A stretch of 16,584 nucleotides of DNA, from assembly GCA_030613145.1 (NCBI GenBank), contig JAUWMM010000005.1, positions 1 through 16,584 on the forward strand, given 5' to 3'. The position numbers and the translations under genes are program-made. Shown piece by piece: positions 6,594 to 13,254 of this stretch; within the stretch, counting starts at the first letter, position 1, and each line of letters opens with the position of its first letter. This DNA comes from Desulfobacterales bacterium (GTDB lineage: Bacteria > Desulfobacterota > Desulfobacteria > Desulfobacterales > C00003060). Below the pieces are notes generated by a model. The model saw only the letters and a program-made list of their open reading frames with translations, was not told the DNA's origin and did not search any database.

Positions 6594-7583
6594 CTAACCT
6601 CCGATAGTTGACATTGGACGAAGACCTTCTCTTTTTTCCAGGATTTCAGCATGATGCCGCCTCGGTTTCCTGGCAATGGCCTGTTGAAATACCTTTTTCA
6701 GATGTTCGTGGCCGTACCCGTTTCTGAGCGGCGACTTGATGTCCACCTCGTCGTCAGCAAAAAGACATGGGCGAAGCTTGCCGTCTGCCGTGAGCCTGAT
6801 GCGGTTGCACGAAGGGCAGAAATGATGGCTGAGGGCACTGATGAAACCGATTTCCCCCTTGGCAGATTCAAAGCGATATCGCTCGGCAGGCCCGTCATGG
6901 ATTGAAGGCGGAATCTTGAGAAGGGGCCCAAAGGTCTTGAGTTTGGACTTCATCTCGTCCGACGAGACGTATTTTTCAGTCGTCCAGTTAAGATCCCGCC
7001 CAATCGGCATATACTCGATAAATCGAATATGATACGGCTTTCGCACAGAAAAATCCGCAAACCGGAGCAGTTCGTCGTCATTTAGCCCCCTGATGCCAAC
7101 CACATTCACCTTGATGGGCGAAAATCCGCCCGTCTCAGCGACTTGAATCCCCTCCCCCACTGCATCAAAGCATTCCCGGCGGGTGAGCTTTGTATACTTC
7201 AAGGGGTTCAAGGTGTCCAGGCTTACATTAATGCGATGAACGCCCGCCTCAAAGAGCGGCCGGGCCATCTCCTTTAGGAACACACCATTGGTTGTGATGC
7301 TGACATCCTCGATCCTGGGGATCAGGCACACAGACTCGACTAAGTGCGTGAAATTTCTTCGGTGCAGGGGTTCCCCACCCGTCAGGCGGACTTTATTTAT
7401 GCCCAGCTCAGTTGCTACGCGGATTACCTTGAGGATCTCTTCATAGCTCAAGATGTCGGCATGATCCAGAAGTTTCAGATTTTTCACCGGCGTGCAGTAG
7501 ATGCATCGCAGGTTGCAACGGTCTGTCACGGAGACCCGAAGGTAGGTAATCTTGCGGTTGTAGGAATCTACATTTGGAACCAT
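6594..7583 (-). CDS. moaA: GTP 3',8-cyclase MoaA (molybdenum cofactor biosynthesis)
   Basis: Radical-SAM enzyme for the first step of molybdopterin synthesis: GTP to 3',8-cyclo-7,8-dihydro-GTP. 329 residues, the usual length. The N-terminal [4Fe-4S]-SAM site is CNLRCIYC (C23, C27, C30). The SAM-binding TGGEPL lies at about residues 69-74. The C-terminal substrate-binding cluster is C256, C259 and C273 in CPSCNRIRLTADGKLRPC. The protein ends in the diagnostic Gly-Gly (MSTIGG) needed for activity. The ATG at 7583 is the only start close to the conserved NRKITYLRVSVTDRCN; its Shine-Dalgarno is weak. It leads an operon with a zinc-ribbon gene and queD. No moaC, moaE, moeA or mobA is seen nearby. 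Confidence 0.96.
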   Translation of the reverse strand: MVPNVDSYNRKITYLRVSVTDRCNLRCIYCTPVKNLKLLDHADILSYEEILKVIRVATELGINKVRLTGGEPLHRRNFTHLVESVCLIPRIEDVSITTNGVFLKEMARPLFEAGVHRINVSLDTLNPLKYTKLTRRECFDAVGEGIQVAETGGFSPIKVNVVGIRGLNDDELLRFADFSVRKPYHIRFIEYMPIGRDLNWTTEKYVSSDEMKSKLKTFGPLLKIPPSIHDGPAERYRFESAKGEIGFISALSHHFCPSCNRIRLTADGKLRPCLFADDEVDIKSPLRNGYGHEHLKKVFQQAIARKPRRHHAEILEKREGLRPMSTIGG

Positions 7584-7653
7584 AGGGGAATGCCGCTTTC
7601 AGGGCCTTGATCCTGGGCCAGTAGATCGATGTGCAAAGTTTCGATCTGCACAA

Positions 7654-7681
7654 AACATAGCACAAGAATGGAAAAAATCAA
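7654..7681 (-). promoter_or_regulatory. probable promoter of the moaA operon
   Basis: On the minus strand, TTGATT (7681-7676, 4 of 6), a 16-nt spacer and TATGTT (7659-7654, 4 of 6), about 70 nt before the moaA start. Prediction by consensus only. Confidence 0.4.
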
Positions 7682-7920
7682 AAACCTTCTTCTGTTTTGA
7701 TATGTTATCATTATCATTATTATTTGTGACGCTTTTATGTTTTCGTATATAACTTACTCTGGATCATTAGATCGGATCAATTCGAGGTCGTGCGCATTTT
7801 CTCATATAACGTTTCAGAATGTTTCTGATAAATAATCTTTGTGGACAAATAGCACAGCCTATCAGTATTGGTTGTCAATAGACGGTTGAACAACTTTTTG
7901 AGCAACTGCTTGTTAAAATC

Positions 7921-7949
7921 TTGACACTTAACTCTATTTTGGGTAGATT
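7921..7949 (+). promoter_or_regulatory. sigma70-type promoter for the cytochrome/sensor operon
   Basis: A perfect TTGACA (7921-7926), a 17-nt spacer and TAGATT (7944-7949, 4 of 6). Transcription would start near 7956, about 75 nt before the cytochrome gene. Confidence 0.55.
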
Positions 7950-8031
7950 AATAATGTTTTGGTGGATATTTTCAACTGTAAGAATAAGAGTTGAGGTTCG
8001 AACAAATAAGCCCGGCCTCTGGGTGGCTTAG

Positions 8032-8562
8032 ATGACCAAACCCGCATTCACCTTCATTTTATTATTTATAAGTATGCTCCTTGAGACAATTTTCTCTTGT
8101 CTGATAACGTACCCTACCCAATTATACAACCGCCAAGCCTTCGCTGAAGAAAAGCCTTACTACATCGGCAACAGGAAATGCCGCCTTTGTCATTTCGAAT
8201 ATTTCAAGGAATGGGAAAAAGATCCCCATGCTAATGCCTTTAACCGGCTGGGTAAAATGAAGAACAACCCTTACTGTTTGAAGTGCCATACAACAGGTTA
8301 TCGCGAAGCCCAGGGGTTTGTCAGTGAAAAGATTACACCGGAGTTACGAGGGGTGCAGTGCGAGGCCTGTCATGGGCCTGGCAGCAGCCATAAGGATAAC
8401 CCTGACAACAAAGGGGCGCTTCCGATTGGAAGAAAGATAGATTATCAAAGGGTCTGCATCAAGTGCCACGATCGTAACTGGACGCCGGAATTTAATTATG
8501 AGAAATACCGCAGGCGAATTGAACACAGGATAAAGCCCAAACCGGAAAAGGGACACCTTTGA
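8032..8562 (+). CDS. exported tetraheme cytochrome c (cytochrome c554-like)
   Basis: A 176-residue extracytoplasmic electron-transfer protein. Residues 5-25 form a hydrophobic signal sequence, probably cut after QAFA (38/39). Four CxxCH heme sites follow: CRLCH (50-54), CLKCH (82-86), CEACH (110-114) and CIKCH (142-146). The layout YYIGNRKCRLCHFEYFKEWE with a downstream DPHANAF is typical of cytochrome c554-family domains, where Trp/His residues pack between hemes; His66 and His120 are candidate distal ligands. The C-terminal ~30 residues are strongly basic. It stops 1 nt before the next gene, so the two are translationally linked. Placement at the head of a signalling operon, with no oxidase or reductase gene nearby, suggests it feeds or reports redox state to the sensor rather than serving a main respiratory chain; that is inference. 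Confidence 0.92.
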   Translation: MTKPAFTFILLFISMLLETIFSCLITYPTQLYNRQAFAEEKPYYIGNRKCRLCHFEYFKEWEKDPHANAFNRLGKMKNNPYCLKCHTTGYREAQGFVSEKITPELRGVQCEACHGPGSSHKDNPDNKGALPIGRKIDYQRVCIKCHDRNWTPEFNYEKYRRRIEHRIKPKPEKGHL

Positions 8563-8563
8563 G

Positions 8564-9445
8564 ATGAAACAGACCGGGATGGTCATAACCGCCTTTAGTG
8601 TTTGCATTGCTCTTTCTCTCCTTGCCGGCACCATCCTCCTGCTAAATGTCAAAGACTTCTCGAAGTACACCCACATGCTCAATACCGGAAAGCAAAGCTG
8701 TGAGTCATTATTGCAGATGCGATTACAAGAGAGGAACTATCTCCTGTACCACCAGCAGGACGCATTGGGCAATGTTAAGGAGAAGATAAACAAGTTAAGA
8801 AAATTGTTTTCCTTCTATGAAAAATCGAGACCTGACAAAGACGAGGCATGGCTTCTCGAGCTTGCCGGTTGGGAAGAAGCTATTAACCTCTATGACCGAT
8901 TATTTGATCAGCTTGTCCTCTATCATGATGCTGTGGAGAAGAATATTTCTGCGATAAGAGATCTGGAAAAAAGGATTCTTGCAGTCATATATTCAAGAAT
9001 GAATCCTGAACGAGGCATCATCGGCCTGCAGGAGATTCGTATACATGAAAAAGGATACTTACTCTTCCGACACCGTCCCGAACTTCCAGGTGAACGTTCT
9101 TTTGAGGATAAGCGCAAGGAGGCGGTGTCAAATCTTCTGATGTGGGCACGAAACGATATGAGGATTGAGAAATTGATGGAAAAAGACAATCAGTTGTTTA
9201 TCGAAATATTAAACAACTACGAGGGCCAGGATGACACGCTCCTTGCACTGAAAAGGGAGGGTGAAAAAATAAAAAATATGTGCGAAAGGTTTTGGGAAGA
9301 AGGAAATACAAGACTACACAATGCATATCGCCGTTGCTTATTTCTGTCTAAAACCCTTTTGATTATGTGGGCGGTCACGGCCATTGCCATCATATATAGC
9401 CGGTTTCGCTATAAGCACCCAGGGAATAATGAGATCTCCCCTTAG
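8564..9445 (+). CDS. membrane helical-bundle sensor protein without output domain
   Basis: A 293-residue protein with an N-terminal membrane helix (about 7-28), a long all-helical periplasmic part (about 29-258) and a second membrane helix (about 260-279), then only ~14 residues of cytoplasmic tail. The periplasmic part has two related segments, MRLQERNYLLYHQQ (about 52-65) and IRIHEKGYLLFRHRP, each with R-x2-E-[RK]-x-Y-L-L. This fits the helical bimodular (HBM) sensor fold of McpS-type chemoreceptors and TorS. HAMP, kinase and methyl-accepting parts, which usually follow, are absent. Its stop codon TAG (9443-9445) lies within the left end of an inverted-repeat element, so the natural C-terminus may have been cut off or replaced. 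It starts 1 nt after the cytochrome stop. Confidence 0.75.
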   Translation: MKQTGMVITAFSVCIALSLLAGTILLLNVKDFSKYTHMLNTGKQSCESLLQMRLQERNYLLYHQQDALGNVKEKINKLRKLFSFYEKSRPDKDEAWLLELAGWEEAINLYDRLFDQLVLYHDAVEKNISAIRDLEKRILAVIYSRMNPERGIIGLQEIRIHEKGYLLFRHRPELPGERSFEDKRKEAVSNLLMWARNDMRIEKLMEKDNQLFIEILNNYEGQDDTLLALKREGEKIKNMCERFWEEGNTRLHNAYRRCLFLSKTLLIMWAVTAIAIIYSRFRYKHPGNNEISP

Positions 9446-9654
9446 GGCTCGCGCAAAAACAACTTACCATTTTGGCGTTTCAGCCCGCCAGAAAGACGGC
9501 GGATTTACGACTTCAAGCCATCTTTGACCGATACCCATTTGCAAAATGCGAGAAATAGCAGACAATTTCTATGGCTTTGTTCAATCGGATTTGCCAAATC
9601 GAACCCAAATCTGAGCGCTAATTCTGACGAGTTGTTTTTGCGCAAATCCTAAGG
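9440..9654. mobile_element. 215-bp MITE-like element with 25-bp terminal inverted repeats
   Basis: The ends match over 25 bp with 3 mismatches when one is reverse-complemented: CCTTAGG, 4 variable bases, then an identical GCGCAAAAACAACT core (9451-9464 and 9630-9643). The interior has no gene. The outermost CCTTAGG/CCTAAGG heptamers are near-palindromic, so they might instead be a 7-bp duplicated target with one difference. The left end supplies the stop of the upstream sensor gene. The right end supplies AAGGA (9651-9655), the ribosome-binding site of the downstream kinase. No transposase is present, so mobility would depend on an enzyme elsewhere. Confidence 0.6.
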
Positions 9655-9660
9655 ATCGAG

Positions 9661-11583
9661 ATGGATATACTGTCCATAAAAAAGATCGGCATCCGGGCCA
9701 AAATAATTTTGGCTATGGTTGTTTTGCTAATATTTATCGGCATAATCTCCTTCTGGGCCAGCTATATGCACGAAAAAAAGAGCCTCCTGACCAATATGCA
9801 GGACAATGCCATTACCTTAAATCGTGCCCTGATCATCACCATCAGTAACCAGAAAAGTATTGCCGAAAAGGTAAACCTGCAAACACTGGTGGAAGAGTTG
9901 TCGCTAACCGAAGGCGTTTTCGGCGTATGGGTTATAGACAATAGTGCTCGAATATCATCCGCCACCTTCAGGGAGCAGGTAGGGGAGGTGACATCTTGCC
10001 ATTTAGTTCCGGAAGCCTTACAGGGAGGCTATTTTGTAAGTGGATTTGACACCAAGCTGGGAGAGAGTGTTTATTCGGCTGTTTATCCCCTAAAGAAGGG
10101 GAATAAGACTTTTGGCGTGCTGGAGGTTGCCTTTGAATTGCGGGAATATCTACGAGCCGACTCAAAAGATCGAAGTCGCATCCTTGGTCAGATGAAGAGA
10201 GACAGCCGCATCATGGCCGAATCACTCAGTTACAGCATCAAAAACATGCTGGATGTAAATGAACTAATCCATATTCAAAGATTAGTAGACAGGTTAAGCT
10301 CAGAATCCGAGATAATTTCTCAGATCATGATTGTCGACGATGACAGTCGCATCCTCGCCTCCACTGACTTGACTATAGTTGGCATGATTGCCGATGACAA
10401 GGGGGTCAGGGCTATTATCAACGGAGCGGATTTCTATACCAGACTATTCCCTCGTCAAAAAACATATATGGTCGACATGCCATTGAGAATCGGTGATGAA
10501 TTTAAAGGTGTCGTAAATGTGGGTTATGACGCAACAAATTATTACACGCATTTGTCTGAAATATTTCAGTTCGGTCTGCTGATCTCCGGAATGGGTGTCC
10601 TGGTGGGAATATTGCTTTCTTTTCAAGTAGCCAACCCTATTGTTAAGCCCGTCCAACTCCTGATAGAGGTTACCAAGAAACTGGCGGCAGGAGATCTTTC
10701 CCAAAGGGCAACAGCGAGTTCCCAAGATGAGGTTGGCACTTTGGCGGGTGCCTTTAACCAGATGGCTTTAGATTTGGAACGCTCCAAGGAGGAAATAGAT
10801 CAACACCGCAAAACTCTTGAGGAAAAGGTGCGGCGACGGACTCAGGAATTAGAAATTAGTAACCAGGAATTAAGGGTCATTCAAAATGAGCTGATGGAAG
10901 CCAATATAACCAAGTCAGAATTCTTGAGCATAGCCTCTCATGAGCTTCGCACGCCTCTGACTACCCTGGTGGGATACAGCGAGCTTCTGTTGACAAGGCC
11001 CTTAACTGAGAGCCAGAAAAAAGAGTTTCTGGGCTATATTAACGAGGAGTCGATCCAGCTGAGCAAGATTATCGATGACCTGCTGGATATATCCAAGATA
11101 GAATCACAAAAGGATTTTGGATTTGTGAAAAAGCCTGTGCCGTTGGCTGAGGTCTTGGAAAAAAACAGCAGGTTCTATTCCCGGGCAGATACCGGTCACC
11201 ATATTATTACAGAGATAGAAAAAAATCTACCCCTCGTGTATGCAGACGGCAAGAAGATTGGTCAAGTCATTAAGAATTTACTTGATAATGCTACTAAATA
11301 CTCTCCGGGTGGCAATATTGTATGTAGGGCTTTTACAAAGCATAATATGGTTTGGATTAGCGTCCAAGACCAGGGGATTGGGATATCGCAAGAGGATCTT
11401 CCCCGAATCTTTGATAAGTTCTTCCGGGTAACACGGGAAGATACAGCTGATATTAGTGGTACGGGCCTTGGACTTTCTATCGCAAAATATATTGTGGAGT
11501 CTCATGATGGCAAGATAGATATCGAAAGCACGTTGGGCAAAGGAACAACAATCGGTTTTGGGCTTCCTATTTTCAAGGAGTAA
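9661..11583 (+). CDS. membrane sensor histidine kinase with tandem periplasmic PAS/Cache-like domain and HAMP
   Basis: A 640-residue class I histidine kinase. The N-terminal membrane helix is at about 14-34. The periplasmic part (about 35-300) has two similar alpha/beta halves (GVFGVWVIDNSARISSA and QIMIVDDDSRILAST are the equivalent strands), as in double-PAS/Cache sensors. A second membrane helix (about 303-323) leads to HAMP (about 324-376), a coiled coil, and HisKA with the phosphorylated His427 in FLSIASHELRTPLTT. The ATPase domain has N543 in LLDNATKYSPGG, DQGIGI, FDKFFR and SGTGLGLSIAKYIVE. No fused receiver. The ATG has AAGGA 5 nt upstream, from the adjacent inverted-repeat element. 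Its cognate receiver follows after 8 nt. Ligand is unknown. Confidence 0.94.
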   Translation: MDILSIKKIGIRAKIILAMVVLLIFIGIISFWASYMHEKKSLLTNMQDNAITLNRALIITISNQKSIAEKVNLQTLVEELSLTEGVFGVWVIDNSARISSATFREQVGEVTSCHLVPEALQGGYFVSGFDTKLGESVYSAVYPLKKGNKTFGVLEVAFELREYLRADSKDRSRILGQMKRDSRIMAESLSYSIKNMLDVNELIHIQRLVDRLSSESEIISQIMIVDDDSRILASTDLTIVGMIADDKGVRAIINGADFYTRLFPRQKTYMVDMPLRIGDEFKGVVNVGYDATNYYTHLSEIFQFGLLISGMGVLVGILLSFQVANPIVKPVQLLIEVTKKLAAGDLSQRATASSQDEVGTLAGAFNQMALDLERSKEEIDQHRKTLEEKVRRRTQELEISNQELRVIQNELMEANITKSEFLSIASHELRTPLTTLVGYSELLLTRPLTESQKKEFLGYINEESIQLSKIIDDLLDISKIESQKDFGFVKKPVPLAEVLEKNSRFYSRADTGHHIITEIEKNLPLVYADGKKIGQVIKNLLDNATKYSPGGNIVCRAFTKHNMVWISVQDQGIGISQEDLPRIFDKFFRVTREDTADISGTGLGLSIAKYIVESHDGKIDIESTLGKGTTIGFGLPIFKE

Positions 11584-11591
11584 GGCTTAGA

Positions 11592-11957
11592 ATGAAAAAG
11601 ATTTTGATTGTCGATGATGAAGAAAAGGTTAGAAAGCTGGTAGAAGTCACGCTCTCTGTTAGCGACCTCGAAGTTCTGCATGCCTCCTCCGGCGAGGAGG
11701 CCTTAAAGATAGCCCGAGAGGCCGGGCCGGACATCATTTTACTCGACATCATGATGCCGGGCAAATTGGATGGTTTTGAAGTCTGCAGGCTTCTCAAGAA
11801 TGACCCCGATACAAAGAGAATTTATATTATTATGCTAACGGCCAAGAGCCAACAAGCGGACAAAAAGAAGGGCCTTGCCTCAGGCGCTGATGATTATTTT
11901 GTAAAGCCGTTTAGCCCCATGGAGTTGATGGACAAGATAGATAAGCTCATTGCCTAA
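11592..11957 (+). CDS. single-domain response regulator (CheY-like receiver)
   Basis: A 121-residue stand-alone receiver domain. Acidic pocket D8/D9/E10, phospho-acceptor D52 in IILLDIMMPGKLDGFE, switch T83 in IIMLTAKS, and K105 in DDYFVKPFSP are all present. There is no DNA-binding, enzymatic or other output domain, so phosphate must be passed on, or the protein must act by protein contact. It is directly after the histidine kinase with a TAAGG ribosome-binding site, so it is the kinase's likely partner. It could feed a phosphorelay that ends outside this operon; the hybrid kinase at 3876-5882 is one conceivable partner, but nothing in the sequence shows it. Confidence 0.93.
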   Translation: MKKILIVDDEEKVRKLVEVTLSVSDLEVLHASSGEEALKIAREAGPDIILLDIMMPGKLDGFEVCRLLKNDPDTKRIYIIMLTAKSQQADKKKGLASGADDYFVKPFSPMELMDKIDKLIA

Positions 11958-11975
11958 TCGTGGAGGGAAGGCGTT

Positions 11976-13205
11976 TTGCAGAAGATATGGCTTGGCGTTA
12001 TCGTCATCATGATCGGCCTTGGTGTTTATAGTCTTTATGGCTATCTTCGCTTTGAATGGCCGCCGATTGAGGAAGAAGAGTATCTAAAGCCACCGGTGGC
12101 AGCACACACTGCTCCTAGCCCCGGCGTAACTCCCAATCAGATAGCAATCGGTTCATCTTTGGCCCTTGGGGGACATGCCAGCTTCTTGGGGACCCAATAC
12201 CTGCACGGTGCAATGTGCCTGATCAAGGAGATAAACAGCCGGGGCGGCATCCACCATCGCAAGATCAGGGTGATTGCCTATGATGACGAATACGATCCGC
12301 CACGATGTGTTGCCAACACAAACAGGTTAATTCATAAGGACAAGGTGTTTTGCCTCTTCTGCTATGTGGGAACACCGACCAGCGTAAAGATCATTGGTAT
12401 TGTGGAAAAGGCCAAAATCCCTCTCCTGGGTCTTTTCACCGGGGCCGACAAACTGCGCTTTCCATTCCGGCACTATATCTTTAATATCCGATCATCTTAC
12501 TACCAGGAGACCAACGCTGTGGTGCGCTATTTTGTGGAAGAAAAAGGGTTGCGCCGTATAGCGGTATTCTATCAATACGATGACTACGGGTTTGATGGCC
12601 TAAAGGGAACACAGATTGCCTTGCAAAAACATGGCCTTACTCCGGTGGCTACTGGTAGTTTCATAAGGGGGACTCTTGATATTGAAGATGCCCTTAGTAA
12701 AATCCGGACATCTAAGGCCCAAGCGGTCATTATGATAGGCACATATAGCCCCTGTGCCAAGTTTATAAAGGAAGCCAGGGCCAAGGGGTATAATCCTTTA
12801 TTTCATAATGTCTCTTTTGTGGGTGCAGATAAACTGGTTCAGGAGCTTGGTGATGCCGGAGAAGGTGTCTTGATTACCCAAGTTGTGCCCCCGCCTACAG
12901 AACGGGTTCTTTTGCCCGCTTGTGAGCAATATTCCCGCCTGTTGGCCAAATATTACCCGAAGGACAAAGCGAATTTTGTTAGTTTTGAGGGCTTTATCAA
13001 CGCCAGGGTTTTGATTGAAGTGCTGAGGCGCGCAGGACGCGATATTACCCGGGAAAATTTCATCAGGGCAATAGAGTCTCTTAAGGAACACTATGTAGGA
13101 ATTGGAGCCGTTATTAATTTCGGGCCGCGGGATCACCAGGGGATAGACGACGTATACCTTACTGAGGTAAGGAACGGACAGCTCCAGCTTCTGTTCTATA
13201 AGTGA
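11976..13205 (+). CDS. membrane-anchored type-1 periplasmic binding protein (Leu/Ile/Val-binding, TorT-like)
   Basis: A 409-residue ligand-binding protein of the type-1 periplasmic binding fold (branched-chain amino-acid/amide-binding family). The start is TTG 11976, chosen because GGAGG (11962-11966) lies 9 nt upstream and the first ~20 residues then form a membrane helix (about 4-22). There is no lipobox Cys or clear cleavage site, so it is probably an uncleaved periplasmic anchor. The binding domain begins TPNQIAIGSSLALGG (about 49-63), with GTQYLHGAMCLIKEINSRGG, later YQYDDYGFDGLKG (second-lobe hinge) and SFEGFINARVLIEVL near the end, all family hallmarks. No permease or ATPase gene is linked. 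It follows kinase and receiver genes, so a sensing role (as TorT has for TorS) is more likely than transport. Confidence 0.9.
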   Translation: MQKIWLGVIVIMIGLGVYSLYGYLRFEWPPIEEEEYLKPPVAAHTAPSPGVTPNQIAIGSSLALGGHASFLGTQYLHGAMCLIKEINSRGGIHHRKIRVIAYDDEYDPPRCVANTNRLIHKDKVFCLFCYVGTPTSVKIIGIVEKAKIPLLGLFTGADKLRFPFRHYIFNIRSSYYQETNAVVRYFVEEKGLRRIAVFYQYDDYGFDGLKGTQIALQKHGLTPVATGSFIRGTLDIEDALSKIRTSKAQAVIMIGTYSPCAKFIKEARAKGYNPLFHNVSFVGADKLVQELGDAGEGVLITQVVPPPTERVLLPACEQYSRLLAKYYPKDKANFVSFEGFINARVLIEVLRRAGRDITRENFIRAIESLKEHYVGIGAVINFGPRDHQGIDDVYLTEVRNGQLQLLFYK

Positions 13206-13254
13206 AGATCCAGCCCCTCTCAACTGGCAACGAGCACCTCTTTGTATGATCTTA

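Larger units (their letters stand above)
7584..8031. other. AT-rich intergenic region between divergent operons
   Basis: 448 bp with no credible gene. It holds the outward promoters described separately, a short ATTATC-type tandem run (about 7706-7727), and a small perfect palindrome TCAGAA-TGT-TTCTGA (about 7815-7829) of the size of a regulator site. I see no riboswitch or RNA gene here. Confidence 0.5.

Noticed and set aside
7700..7730. Short ATTATC repeats as a CRISPR or iteron array
   Set aside because: Only two or three hexamer-like units without spacers; ordinary AT-rich sequence.
9446..9660. Small gene inside the 9440-9654 element
   Set aside because: No frame there has a credible start, ribosome-binding site or protein-like composition.
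9431..9662. GAGAT on both sides of the 9440-9654 element as a target-site duplication
   Set aside because: The two copies are not adjacent to the element ends at equal distance, so the match is likely chance.
13206..13254. Terminator between the convergent binding-protein and aspS genes
   Set aside because: No stem with a T tract is visible in this 49-bp gap.
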